Shown: positions 39,291-51,991 of the stretch, one piece after another | Layout: every line of letters begins with the position of its first letter | How positions within the stretch are numbered: the first letter of the stretch is position 1 | NCBI GenBank assembly: GCA_026261815.1 | Contig: JAMPIT010000350.1 | Location: forward strand, 1,364,001 to 1,428,000 | DNA from: Monarcha castaneiventris obscurior | Lineage: Eukaryota > Chordata > Aves > Passeriformes > Monarchidae | Length of the DNA: 64,000 nt | Direction of reading: 5' to 3' | Position numbers and translations under genes: made by a program | Notes under the pieces: model-generated | What the model was told of the DNA's origin: nothing | The model's database searches: none | The model's input: the letters and a program-made list of their open reading frames with translations, nothing else

Positions 39291-41842
39291 TTCTGAGATC
39301 ATCTGTGACCTAATTCAGCCTTAAATGTTTTCTAAATACTTTCAAGACAGGACTAGACACATGTATGAGTTCAGCTCTGAACGGGAGCTTAAGTCTTACA
39401 GTGTATGTGTGCATTTATTTGTTTTTCTGAATAGAAGTGCTTTTGAAATCTGTGTATCTGCTAACAGGTCACAAAATTGACTGCCAAGTCAAGGCTATGG
39501 GGCCTTGGGCAAAGGGGTACTAAGCCACTTTTTCTGCAGTTGGAAGCAGGGTATCAGTGTGTTTTCCTTAAATGAATATGCCTGTTTGCAGTAAGGGGTG
39601 CTCTGGGGCCCTGTTTTTCACTGCAGGGGCTCCCCAAGGGCTGCCTGCCTGAATGCACAGGGTGGCACAGAGAGTTGGAGCTTGACAAGGCCCATGCCCT
39701 AGATGCAGTGGAGACCTAAGAAGTGCACATTTCTCTTTCATTGTCTTTCAAAATGAACAAGGTTTTTCCTAAGCACAGTGAGAACAACCCTGTAACATTT
39801 TTCTACCCATCTCTCTCCTGCCATCAGCGCTACCCCCAGAATGAACCTGGGGTTTGTGATTGATGATTAGTACCAGCTAAAAATCAAGTCATCCATTTGT
39901 GCTTTCAAACCTTAAATTATCCTGGTGGCTAGTGAATCTTCTCCAGCAAAGCAGGAGAAAACTAACATGCATTACTTTTAGTACTTTAGTACTTTAAGTA
40001 CTATAAACATTTACAAATAAGCAGTCTGTCTTGAAAAAATGTACACATACCTGAGGTCTTAGGATGTCTGAGACGTCATTTTTTATTGAGAGAAAAGAGT
40101 TTGGACAAAGATAGCATTAATTTGACTCAGTCTGGATTTTACATCATTTCATCCTTCTTGAATTAAATGCCATACTCAAACTATTTCCCTAGAGAAGTCT
40201 GAGATAAAGATAATCTTAAAGACTTTGAAGAGGAGAAGAGAGAATTGCATCAGATAGAGTTTTGGACCTCCCAAAGAAACGTAAGGTTTGTGCTAATAGC
40301 ACAGTCTGCTTCCAAGAATATGGCAGATTTGATAAATGAAGCAACACTGATAACTACTGAGGTCTTGAAAAAGAAAATCAGCACATGCTTTATGACCTGC
40401 TTAAATGGTACTACAACCTCTGCAAAAGCTGTTTAAGGTGCAGCCAGGATGGCTGAAAACAACTTTATCTCTAGTACAGAGGAATGTAGCATAGAGAAGT
40501 GGGTGACCTGCTAGGTACGGGGCTCTCCTAGATTCAGATGCTGCAGAGAAGAAAATTTTAGTTCTAACTGTGACCTTGCAGTCTCTCTGAAGGTGCAGCA
40601 GTGACAGGCTTTGAAGGGAGGATTGAGAAAACATACTTGAACTTTCATTATAGAAGAAAAGCACAGAATTAGAGAATGGAATTTATAAACACTGGTAAAA
40701 AATGAAGGGTCATTACGACTCCACTGTAATCAGGAAACCACTGGTTTTACACTCTCTAATAGCTCCCATTAAAATAAATATTTTCAGTGTTACTCTATTC
40801 ACAGAGTTTCATACTGAATACAGCTTTTAGGATAACTCTTGGAAATTCTGAATGGAAAAGTGATCTTCTGAATTTCTCTGATGTAAATCTAATATTCTGA
40901 ACAATCATCTTCTTGACATCCAGTTTAAAGGTAGTAAGACCTCTTTGCAAATACCGTGTGTGTGTTAATTTAATTAATGTAATGAATTCAGACTTCTGTT
41001 ACCTTCTGGTGGCACCCTTAACTACATCTCATCTGTTCAGTTTTCTGTGGATTTTCTGTTAGGGGCTGTCAAAAACTTGATTTTAAACATTCTGACCTGC
41101 ACAGCAATGTGCTGGAACTTCGAAGATTATCCTTGTCAGTTTTGTGTGTGATGCATTTTGCAACCTATTGAAAACTTAAAATATTACACAAATCTTTTCT
41201 TAAATAATGTGTGCTTAGTTCAAAGTCAATATGTTCTTTCGAATGGGGGAGATTCTAGATTTCTGAATTATTTTTTCAAGTATTTTGAACTTACTGTGGT
41301 TTTTTTAGAAACTAGTGTTGATGAAAATATTTAATTAGTAAATGGGAATACCAGAATTTATTTAAAACTTTCAGTGTGGTTTCTGTTTTTCTGAACAAGT
41401 GGCGCAGCAGAACCAGTCTTTCCATATGTAATCTTTGTGTCAAATGGAAATGCTGTAGAAGAAAAATTCTGCCTAGGTAGAAAGTTTAAAAAAATAAGCA
41501 AGTCTATGAAAAATATGCCTGGCCATTGGAAAATATAGTGTGTTTTAAGACATTCAGGTTTTACACATGACATTGTCACAAGATCAGTGACTCCTACAGA
41601 AAACAAATGATTTGTTTAGAAGGGAAATCAGCAGCTTTATGGAGAAATAAATAAAATTTTACAACTTAATTACAGTGTAAACATTTCTTGTGGTTGCAAT
41701 GACTTTGTTGTTATTGTTGTATTAATCTTACAGGACATATGGATATTTGTTTCGGTACCTCCTGGGACCTGCTAAATCCTCTGAGCATTCTTCTAAAGAG
41801 CTTAACTTGTTAGCCATTTCTCATCTGTGTGACTAAATGTTT

Positions 41843-41890
41843 AATAAATAAAGGGAGGGGAAAAAAAGTAAAAAAAAAAAAGAAAGAAAA
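41843..41890 (+). repeat. AATAAA signals followed by an A-rich tract
   Basis: Two overlapping AATAAA hexamers (41843-41848 and 41847-41852) sit 10-20 bases upstream of an A-rich run (41861-41890, interrupted by G and T). This is the layout of a polyadenylated retrocopy 3' end. No parent gene or target-site duplication is recognised upstream, so simple low-complexity DNA is as likely. Confidence 0.45.
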
Positions 41891-42272
41891 GCTTTAAAGA
41901 TATTCTATTTCTTTTGCTTTACATGTCGTTATTCTCTGATTAATTTGCTGCTCTGGAAGTTTTATCTAGTAGTGTTAGTTCACTGAAAGAAAGTGAAAGA
42001 TTTCACACTTCCCAGATGCTGTTGAATGCTTTAGGAGGGTTGGTGGTGGTAGTCTTTTCTGTGGCAACTTAATCAGTTAACTCCCCTTACGGCACCTGAA
42101 GTACCAGCGTCTCTGAGAACTGAGAAAATATCTTGGTATAACATACTAATAATGGGGGTTAAAATCTGATAGAATTGTTGTAGAGTAAAAAGTATATTGT
42201 GATATTCAGTTAGGGATTCCTTTTGTTTTCAATTTGGTTGTTTCTGCAAAAGAACCTGGAGCATATATATCT

Positions 42273-42275
<3 letters not shown>

Positions 42276-42309
<34 letters not shown>
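42276..42309. repeat. Poly(T) run of 34 bases
   Basis: An uninterrupted run of 34 T residues. It could be the poly(A) tail of a minus-strand retrocopy, but the sequence to its right (42310 onward) is not recognised. No clear flanking duplication was found. The exact length may be unreliable because of sequencing slippage. Confidence 0.85.
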
Positions 42310-42310
<1 letters not shown>

Positions 42311-44647
42311 AATTTGTGTGTGTCTTTATCTTGAAAAATTTGTTATAAAAGGGCTGGAGAAAAGCTTAGAAAACTTTTTTCTAAGTTTTCAGGCTTCTGG
42401 GGAAAGAGTGATGCAATTAGCTCTGTAATGTTCACATTATCACAAAAGGGAGTTCTGACACTTTCTGAGCACAGTTTTCCTGACTTTCCAGCCATCTGCC
42501 ACATCTAGGATTCTTAGACATTTCTTCTTAGGGGAATAGTATGCTTTGAGTATTGCCTGCTATTTGGGCTCTTCTTTATTTTAAACAGTGATTTCATTTT
42601 TTAATTTTTTTTTTAAATTTTAGAATATTTATAACAAATGTTTGCAATGGCCTCTTCTACTTTATTGGGGGTTGGGTGGTTTTTGCTTGTTTTTTATTTT
42701 TAAAAAGCCCAACAAACCACAAACTGTAAAACTCCTAATTCCTTTACCAGTATTTACTGGTTTTTATGTGGTTTTGCTGTAGGAAGCCATCCTAAGAATG
42801 TATGCAACTGGTATGTTCACTGGTATAATGTACAGTGACTGTTAAATACATGTGTGGATTAAAACAAGCGCCTTAAAGCACAACCCTGTAGATCTTGCTT
42901 TGCATGAAGAATAAATTAAGGGCTGTTGTCTTAGCTGAGCAATGGCCAGCAGAACTTTGTTCCAAGAATTATTGCATTTTTAAACTGTCTTTTCTTTATG
43001 TCAAAGGCTTCCGAAAGGGAAACACCGAAATTTGGAGGAATTCATAACAGCTACAAGTTTTTTTTAAAGTCTTTGCAGGCTGACTAAATAGAAGCGCTCA
43101 TTTACAGAAACTGATAACAGCTAGCATATATGATAATTGGATATTTAGGATTCTAACCTTTTTTTTTATTCTTTCATGGTGTCATATAAGCATTTTTAGG
43201 TCTTATGTGCATGTCCTATTTGCTTTGGTTGGAGTTCTATTTATTCTTCAATACAGAAACATAGCTCTTAGTCCAGGAATATGAAGTCACAGGGTATTTC
43301 CATTTGGGGAGAGTTTGTCTTTGGTAGAGAAGCAGTTGTAAGTGCATAGGTTCTGCTGCTGCATGGTTGGTTTTGGTCGGTGCTGTGGTAGCCTGGTTGG
43401 CAGCTGACGCACCGGGTGTATTTCTTGTAATGCTGTCTCAGTGTCATGATGAAAATTCCCCGGCAGAGCAAGTACAAAGTACCTAGGTTAAAAATCACCG
43501 GGATTTGCGTAATTATATTTGGCGCACAGCATGTTTCAGGGAGTGATACAGCAATCCAGCAATTCTACATCTACTCTAGTTGGAGGCACCGTGCCATCAG
43601 CCACTGTATAAAACGTTTTGGATGTGCAAACACGTTAAGAATAGTGCTTAAACAAGATGGATATTCTGAAATGTGTTTTGAAAACACACAAGTGTTGATG
43701 ACAGAGAGGCAGTTTCTTTCACAGTGTTTCCCTTGAAGCACGTACATTGTGTGTAAAACATCGTGCTGGTGGAATGGCTTTGCCTGGGTACTTTTGGCAC
43801 ATTGTTGCAAATGTAGGGTATACAGAACTCTTTAAAGTGTATGTAACCATTGACAGAGGCACTTTGGAGTTGTTTTAAAAAACCTGTGAGACAAATTCTG
43901 GTATGTTTCTGGTGTTCTTTTCTTTTTTTTTTTTTCTTTTCTCCTCCAATAATCACTAAACAACTCCCTCCTATCGTAATTCCCATTCCATTGTATTTAC
44001 CACTTTACACAGATTAGAGTAGCCATCTTGTTTCTAGTCCCTTTTATTCATACACAAACATGGATATATTTAAATATGCACAACCATTAAATGCTAACAC
44101 AATACATTTGTTTAATTAAAAAACAAACCCCAAAAAAGCCTAGAGAATGTAACCACTTTGCTGTTTACTATATAACTTAACTGTCTGCTGCATCAAATCT
44201 AGCTCCCTTATCCTCAGAGTTTCATTTCTTTAAATTTCTTTTGACTCTGTACTGCTTAGTTTACCTATTGGAAAATTGCCTCCTCTTTTTGTCATCTTCT
44301 CCCAGTCTTGGTTTTAAACATGCATTCCTTTAGGTTCTTCTGCTTAGGTCACTACATCCAGCATTAAATATTTTCTCCTTTAGATTCTTCCATATGAGCT
44401 CTGAGTCCAGGATTTGTCTTGTTCAGAGCAAAAGCTGTCTAGCATTCAACCACCTACTATTAAAGCAGTTAACTTTTTTTCCTGTCTGTACCATTGTTGC
44501 AGGACCAAGCACTATGACAGTAAAAACCTTTTAAAGCTATAAATCATCAGGTAAATGTATGGCACCACGCAGCTGACACGAGTTGGACTGCAAAACTTCC
44601 CACAGTTTGAAGCTGCACTTCTTAAACTCGGGCATATATACTCATAC

Positions 44648-44700
44648 TCAGTTTTAACTGCACACCCTTCCCATTTTGAAGGGTGTGCAGTTAAAACTGA
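44648..44700. repeat. Perfect 23-bp inverted repeat with 7-base loop
   Basis: The arm 44648-44670 is the exact reverse complement of 44678-44700, with CCATTTT (44671-44677) between. Pairing stops abruptly at both ends: 44647/44701 and 44671/44677 do not pair. Transcribed, it would form a 23-bp perfect stem. Candidate explanations are a recent template-switch replication error, a remnant of a small hairpin element, or a hairpin RNA. The plus frame 44555-44752 crosses it and is not thought to be coding. Confidence 0.9.
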
Positions 44701-45004
44701 ATCTCGTGGTTTAGTAAGTGGATTATCTCTTGATGTAGTTCAGAACAGATGAAGTAGGGCTACTATCTGAGTTACCCAATCAAAATGAGCAGTTATTTGA
44801 AAGGGCATATGGTTTCCTTCTAAAGCACAAGGACACTTAAGAGGCAAAGTCCTATCGGCTTGAAAATCCTAAAGATCTGCAAGCTCAGGGTAAGCAAAAT
44901 CAGATGGCTTAGAGGCTTTCCCAGCTCCTCCTGAGAAGGTGTGCTGAGAGACACTCCATACATCATTCGAATTGAGAAGGAGATAAAGATACTATGGCAT
45001 TTCA

Positions 45005-45514
45005 AAACAAGCTTGATCAGCAGGTCAAGGGAAGTCATTTCTGCCCCTCCACTCTCTTGTGAGACCCCATGTGGAGAATTGCATCCAGCTCTGGAGCCTC
45101 CAAGGTAAGGACTTGTACCTGCTGGAGTGACTCCAGTGGAGGGGTACAAAGATGATCGAAGGGCTGGAGCACCTCTCCTGTGAAGCAGCCTTCCAGTACC
45201 TAAAGGGGTTTTACACAAAAGCTGGAGAGGGACTTTTTACAAGGGCGTGTGACAAGGGGTGATGGTTCTAAAACTAAAGAGGGCAGGTTTGGATTAGACA
45301 TTAGGAAGAAATTCTTTACAATGAGGGTGCTGAGGCAGCAGCACAGGTTGCCCAGAAAAGTTGTGGATGCTCCTTCCCTGAAAGTGGTCATGGCTAACCT
45401 GGATGAGGCTTAGAGCAACCTGGTCTAATTGGAGGTGTCCCTCCCGATGGCAGGGGATTGAAACTAGATGATTATAAGGTCCCTTCCCACCCAATCCATT
45501 CTATGATTCCGTGA
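45005..45514 (+). mobile_element. CR1 LINE, 5'-truncated, 3' end intact
   Basis: This is a classic avian CR1 3' end. It runs through 'CCCCATGTGGAGAATTGCATC' near 45065, 'GGTACAAAGATGATCGAAGG' near 45143 and 'TTAGGAAGAAATTCTTTAC' near 45300. Then come 'AGGTTGCCCAGAAAAGTTGT' near 45345 and 'GGAGGTGTCCCTCCCGATGG' near 45432. It ends in the diagnostic terminal repeat 'ATTCTATGATTCCGTGAT' (about 45498-45515). The 5' truncation is the usual result of CR1 insertion. Its open frames, including 44820-45218 on minus, are incidental. It is one of the two strongest lines of evidence that the source is a bird. Confidence 0.93.
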
Positions 45515-48500
45515 TATTAGAGGCAAATAATTAAGCACTGTGTATTGTTTACACATTCATACATAGTATTTTTCAAAACTATCTAGCTCCTCTTACTTTT
45601 AAAGATTAATGTATTTGTGTCTTCACATTTTAACTGCACTTTAATGTGAAGTGATTGACTGAGAAAGATCAGCGAGAAATAGATACAATGCATTCTTCAC
45701 CCAAGCCTACTGACTGTCAAATACAATGTAATGAGCTCTCCCAGAAAGCTGTATGGACACGTTTCCTGGGTGTGTTGCCTTTGTGGCATCGCTGTGGTCC
45801 CCCTGGCACTCTGTATGTATTTAGTACTTCTGCACCAGTGTGTTTGAGTGGTGTGTCAGCCTCAGTAGGGGAATGTGTAAGTAGGCTGGTGTGATAACTT
45901 GCAAGTAGAGGTGAAAATGTATGGTTTGTTAAATTAACTGGTTCCCTGGCTTGTTAGAGCTTGGGTACCTTATCTGCCTTTCTTATATTCTGTTAGGGGA
46001 AATGTGTTAGTTTCCTACTTTGTTTTAAGCTTATGTTTAAAAATGAGCTCTGCTAAGGCAGAAGTTCTAGAATTAAATGCTGAAATTAATAACCCTTATA
46101 AACAGAGTGTTTTCTGTATTATCCTCATGTTTGAGTTAGTTCTCCATTTGGTATGGGTGATTGTAACAGTAGATCTGCTCTGTATGCACAATTTAGTCTG
46201 AACTCAGTGAAATGCAAAGGGAGAGAGAGTAAAATTAAAACCAAAATTGTCAGAGGTTTAGATGCAAATAAACTGCTCAGCTGCTGCTTCAAACATAACC
46301 ATCACTAATTAATTCTGGTGCACAGCAGAACTGACTGAGGAGCTGTTTGAAAGAAAGGAGGGGAGTGGCACCTGTTAGTGCATAGAAAGGGCTTCATCTA
46401 ATTTTGGAGTGTTTATATTCAGCCATTAAGAGCAGTCAGGCACAAGACTTTTGCATGCTCATTCTTCTCTTGTCCTTATTTTAGCGGTCTGTTTTCTGTC
46501 TCAGAAGTAACTCCTGAGAAGGTATTTTTGATCTCTTGTCTTTTTCATATTTAGGGATTTCAAGACTATTAGAGCTTTCAGTAATGTAGTTGTTTGTTTA
46601 GTTTCTTGCTGCTAAACAGTCACTCAAATGCATAGAATTGATTTCCAGAGAAATACATTCTCTGTATGTGTTTTGTGTTTTTTTTTTTTCCCCTGGCTTA
46701 CTTTATGTCCAGGCTAGCAGCGTGATTTGCAAGCTCAGAAAATATAATGTTGAAAAAAGTAATACAGATCAATTCACATCATCAGAACATTTTGGTTCTG
46801 ATCTTCGTTCTTTAACTTGATGTTGGTTTTGGTAACTGGTACATTTGATCAAGATATGGCTCACATTCTTTATTGTGAAAGTAAAAACTACTTTTTCACA
46901 TACTTACACAAGCTTTCTTAAATATTATGATCTTGAGCTTTCGGTAAGTCACATATTTCTGTCAAATGGATTTCTTGTCAAAAGTCTTTTTCATCTACCA
47001 ATTATTGCATCATATGAAACGTTGAAACGTTCAGCTCTGAGCGTTATTCCTCTGTGCATTCAGCGTGCCTGCTGGGTGTGTTAACATGTGCAGTGGGGTT
47101 GGAGGTCGAGTTACATTTTCTGTTATTTTGATCATTTCAGAATGGATTGGGTTGAAATTGAGATGCAATAGTGACACTAGTTAACTGCAAAGTTTTCATC
47201 GGTCATACAGAAATTTGATACAGAGTTGCTAAATCCTTCTGTAGATCTGGTGTGGATTAATGGATCCAAACCTGAGGCTCCCAGAGATCCGGCTGGCACC
47301 AACTGGATTTTAATTACATCCAACACATTGGTTTAGTTGTTCTTGCAGCAGGTAAAATGAGTGTTACAAGCTAATTCTTTCAGATTAGAAAAGGGAAAAA
47401 ATTATTGATCCTCTTTTCAGATGAGGGAAAAAAAAGGTTTAAAATAGCTTAATTTTATTTTTTTCCCAAGGAAAAAGGAAAGAAGGTGTATAGATAATGG
47501 AAGAAAGAAAGGCAATGAAAGGATACAAAGAGACAAAATAAGTCAATTGTATGGAAAGGAGTAAAGAAAGAAAAATTATGTTGGAAAAAATGATCTGGAA
47601 AGTGTATTCTATTTTATAAGCAGAAAAGATTAAGATAGAAAAGCTGAAAGGCACGAGCGCATTGAAACACCAAATTTTGTGCAAGGGGAGAAAAGGTAAA
47701 ATGAATGAAGGGGGAAGACATAATTTTAAATTTGAGAGAGAGATAAGTACATATTATATTTTTAAGTAATTTCTCTTTAATAATCAGCAGAATATATTTG
47801 AGTTTGTACAGAATGACTTAGATTTTTAATGGATACAGAATTAGTGTTACCAAAAATTACATCACAGTGATCAGTAGTGTTACTCAAAACACAGGTAAGG
47901 GTGTTCAAGGTTTTATTTATGTAATCCTTCATTTTTATTCAATGTTTTCTTAAAAAAAAAAAGTTGTTCAAAGCTACAGTAAACATAAGGTGTTTCTTTC
48001 ACTTAAGCTTGCTATTTTTCATGCTAAAAAAATTAAAAGTCCAAAAATTGAACACCATGAATTCTTTTATGAAAGAGACTGAATGATAAACAGATTAATT
48101 ATATCAACCTGAAAATTAATTGTATGAAGTAATGTTGTTACCCTTAGGCATTTCTCAGTGCAGGAAGCCAGGAAGAGGAAACTACAGTCTTCGGTAATGC
48201 TTGTAGGTGCCAGTAGCTGGTCAGCTCCTGATCCATTACCATGTCAACTGCAGAGCATCCTACTGTAGCCCTTTTCATGTCATGCAATTCTAATTTACCA
48301 TCAGCCGTCATAGCTTTACCATGCACATTCTGAAATTGGCACTGGAGGCTTGACGTAAAACCACAAAGGCAACTGAATTCCAAGTTAAAGCTGAAATTTC
48401 ATTCTCACGTCTCTTGGTTGTGGGGGTGCTGTGGAGCACATGGGAACACCCAGTGTTTGAAGCCCCGGCTGGACCCACACACAGCAGAACAAGCTGAGAG

Positions 48501-49720
48501 TGGAATTTCAGCCCAAGCCTTACCATTAATGCCACGTAACTCTTTGTGGTTTGATTTCTCCTTTATGGCACTGTTAAAGGCAGAAATAAGCCCAACTCAA
48601 TCCCAGAGTTATTTTAAACTATGCTTACAAGAATCTTGTGGTAATAGTAATAGATTCTTCTCACCCATTGTGCCTCTGAAATTTGAATTTTTGTATCCAT
48701 CTTGCTTTGAGTTGGCAGTGTTGGAAACTGCTGAGGTGTTAGATTACAGATACCTTAATATCTGAGGTTCAGCCTTAAATACGTAATTATTTCTTACAGT
48801 ATACCTGTCTTCAGTTGAAACTCATTTTTTGGAATAGAACTGAAGAGCAAAATTCTTCTTTTTTTCCCAATGCATGCATTTTTATGAGCAAAATGAGCTT
48901 TCACAGTGTTTTTAAAAATGTCAGGAATGTCAAATCTTTTTTATCTGAAGGACTCATTGGATGACTCAGGAAAAACTACTTGGAAATTAGTCAGGATTTA
49001 ATTGAAGTGGGAAGGATACTGAATTGTGGAGAGAGAGCTTGATCCCCTCTGCACCTTTTAGATCAGTACTTCAAAAGAAGATCAGTCTTAATTTTAAGTG
49101 TTTGAATCAGCCTTTTCTTCAAAACATAATTTTTATTTAATCTTTGGTTAGGTGCTTGGAATAGTGATTAGAATAGTTATTCAAACATTTATCTCTTCTA
49201 AGAACAAATGGCAGTTACACTTATAATTTGTTTTTTCAAAAAATAAGAACCTTCTACTTCTTCCCATGTATTTCCATCCCTTACCAACTGTCTTTGGTGG
49301 GTCTGACATCCATGCTTATTGCAAACTTGGAGGGATATGTATTGGTGAAGAGGCAGGGATATAGCTTTTAAACAAAGTGGTAGCTGCTCTAGCTGAGCTC
49401 GTGCTCATGTCCTGAAGGGTGCTCTTTGCAGATGACAAGTTTCTTTAACAGTGACAAGATTTCAGGAATTTTGCAAAAGCTTTGAAAAACAAGTAAAAGA
49501 TGGCACAGCTGATATATTTCATCCTATTCCATCCTTATTTGTGCTAGTTTTGAAGCTGGCATTCATAAGAAGCTAGCCAAGGCTGTTTTGCAAATCAGGG
49601 ATGCCAATTTCTCAAAAAGAAGGGGGTTTGAGGAGTCCATAATCACATGTTATTGTAATTCTGATGGGAATAGGTTCCTTTCCAAATACAAGGCACTCTT
49701 GAGAATTGTTATGTGAACAT
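45515..49720. other. Unannotated intron-like stretch
   Basis: No exon is supported. It includes the purine-rich tract at 47467-47760. Overlapping frames around 48144-48765 on both strands have no recognised family. The rest is ordinary AT-rich DNA. Confidence 0.4.
47467..47760 (+). repeat. Purine-rich (G/A) asymmetric tract
   Basis: Over nearly 300 bases the plus strand is dominated by A and G (repeated AAGAAAG, GGAAAG, GGGGAGAAAAGG), with few C residues. It is not a clean tandem repeat. Such asymmetry can come from decayed GA-rich satellite or retrotransposon tails. The minus frame 47439-47684 is a by-product of the skew. Confidence 0.6.
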
Positions 49721-50222
49721 CACAGAATCACCGAATATGCTGAGTTTGAAGGGGCTCATCGGGATCATCAAGTCCAACTCCTGGCCCTGCCCAGGACACC
49801 CCAAGAGTCACACCAGGTGCCTGAGAGCATTGTCCAAATGCTCCTTGAGCTCTGTCAGGCTGGTGCAGTGACCACTTCCCTGGGGGGCCTGTGCCAGTGC
49901 CCAGCCACTCTCTGGGTGAAGAACCTTTTTCTAATACCCAACCTAAACCTCCCCTGACACAGATTTGGGCCATTCCCTCAGGTCCTCAGGTCACCAAAAA
50001 GATCAGTTTCTGCCCCTCTGCTTCCCCTCACTAGGAAGTTGTAACTGCAATGAGGTGTCCCCTCAGTCTCCTCTTCTCCAGTCTGAACAGAACCAAGTGA
50101 CCTCAGCCACCCCACATAGGACTTTTCCTCAAGGCCCTCCACCGTCTTTGTTGCCCTCCTTTGGACACTCTCTTAACAGCTTAATACCTTTTCTTACATT
50201 GTGGTGACCAAAACTGGTACCT
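49721..50222 (-). mobile_element. CR1 LINE, reverse orientation, 5'-truncated
   Basis: Read on the minus strand, this is a well-kept CR1 3' end. On the plus strand it opens with the reverse complement of the terminal repeat ('CACAGAATCACCGAATATGC'). It continues through 'ATCAAGTCCAACTCCTGGCC' near 49767 and 'AGAACCTTTTTCTAATACCC' near 49919. It then passes 'CTCTTCTCCAGTCTGAACAG' near 50072 and 'TTGCCCTCCTTTGGACACTC' near 50151, and stops near 'GTGACCAAAACTGGTAC'. Frames 49706-49957, 49728-49973 and 49965-50207 lie inside it and are not genes. Its GC content is well above the flanks. Confidence 0.95.
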
Positions 50223-51091
50223 ATGTATTTCAGTTAAAATCATGGATTGCTGAAATTCAATGCTCTGTTATCAGTAACAAATTTAGCTTTAGACAGAATT
50301 CAGATAAATACTGCAAGACTTAAGAAACTTGAAAATCCACTTGGTTTGAAGGTGGTGTAGAATTTGCTTCTTACTTCTTGTCTAAACTTTTTTATTTTGT
50401 ATTCATGCAGAAAGACTGCTTTTCATTACATAATTTTGGTTAAAGGACAGCTGTGAAACCATTTTCCACTTTTTTAAAAAATTTGCCGTTGGGCAAAAAT
50501 TGCTTATGTTACTATGAGAAGGAGATGATTTCAATAAGAATGCAGCATGTTAATACCCAGCAACCATGAACTATTCATTTGAGATTTGGAGCATTTGTTG
50601 AGTCTTGTTAACTAAGCAATTACAGAGTCACTTGTTCCCTAAAGTTTTTAAAAGTATGAAGCTACATTTCTTGCTACATTTGATTTATTTTTAAGCAGTA
50701 TTTTCTAGAACATGCAGGTCTGAACAGCAGCAGTGCACTCGTGTTATAGGCCATGATAGAGCTCTATACTGTAAAAAGCTTAAAGCAGTTCTGTCTAAAC
50801 CAAAGCAAGTCTTGGCTTCAGATACTTAGAGGTAACCCACATTTTCCTTGCATATCAGAATATAACTGTTTTAAATCTAAATTATGAGTATTTTGGTTTT
50901 TTTCTTGTTGGTTCCCTCCCACCCTTCATTTAAACCTGAGGCTTGAGGCAAACAAACATGCCACAAGGGGAAACTATTGACTATAACAGGTGCTTGTAGG
51001 CTGTCATTCAGTGAAATATTTTACCAAGTCCTTAATGCTAACACAGAGATGCAAGGCGTGAGATTAAATGGAAAATTGAAGCCTTCTAGTT

Positions 51092-51124
51092 AGAATAATA
51101 ATATAGTATAATATAATATTATGA
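51092..51124. repeat. AT-rich microsatellite (ATAATATAGT-type units)
   Basis: A short run of AATAAT and TATAAT units, likely a simple-sequence repeat with no function. Confidence 0.7.
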
Positions 51125-51991
51125 TGCTAATTGCTGTTCTGTGATTAATGTTCAAATACACGGTGTGAGTTCTGGATTTTAGAGTTTCTCATTTTCCTGT
51201 TTTCACTTACCATCTCTGAAATCCTAAAGAGTAAATATCTCTGTTTCACTGTGTCCTCTCTTGCTGCCAGTAAGTGCTGGTGCTACTCATCAGAGTGTTG
51301 TCAACTTGCATGGTTTTGATCCTGAGTCTCTCAATATTTACAAGGAGAGGGTGAAGTCGGAAATTTTTGCTTGGTAGACTAGTTAATCTTTGGGTTTGGT
51401 GGTATAATCTCTGACTCTCTTGTCGGAGTTTTCATTGCTTTTCCCATTTTTCTGACTTCTCTGAAAGACAGGCCCATACTTAAACTAGAGCATCGTTATT
51501 CTCTCATCTTAGTAGTTGCTCCACAATTTGATAATTAACTCCAGGAATGGGTCATTTGCATGGATACACAGGACATTTCAGCCTTTGCTGAGCGAGCCAC
51601 TAACCTGGCAAAATATTATTTACTGTTTGGTGAGTTTAGGTTTTTTGTTGAGTTAGCGAGCTGAATTTGGCTGAGCAAGAGTCCAACAAGTGGCAGAGCT
51701 GGCAAACAAGGAGGTACAGGACCATATAGCCAGGAGCAGGGGAGTGAGAAGCAGGAGCAGACTTTGATGACATCCAGCCATTAATTTGGCTCACCTGTGT
51801 TGTTAAAGCATGCTCTCAGTGAAGCCAAAAAATCCTTTGACATGATATATAAGCATGTCATTCTTTAAGACTGTGCCATAAAAGCTTTCATTGCTGGTAC
51901 CTTTTTGTTGTGGCTACCCACAGAATACTGAGGTTAATCAAGATTGGGTATTGGATTTTTTCTAATTACAGCTTTGGTCTACAAATATGGT

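Larger units (their letters stand above)
39291..44647. other. Unannotated intron-like stretch with homopolymer tracts
   Basis: No exon is supported. It contains short TTTAGTAC-type tandem units near 39976-40002, an A-rich tract (41861-41890), a pure T run (42276-42309) and a pyrimidine tract at 43919-43946. Opposing frames near 43268-43986 have no family resemblance. A small stem formed by CTTAGAAA and TTTCTAAG lies near 42366-42386. Confidence 0.4.

Noticed and set aside
41620..41890. Possible processed retrocopy ending in AATAAA plus an A-rich tract
   Set aside because: No parent gene recognised upstream and no target-site duplication found, so only the tract itself is listed.
44820..45218. 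132-codon frame on minus
   Set aside because: It runs antisense across the CR1 copy at 45005-45514 and is explained by the repeat.
48144..48765. Overlapping frames on both strands in a slightly GC-richer patch
   Set aside because: Neither strand gives a recognisable protein. Overlap on opposite strands is expected where stop codons are sparse.
49706..50207. Several frames on both strands that look proline- and leucine-rich
   Set aside because: All lie inside the reverse-oriented CR1 element.
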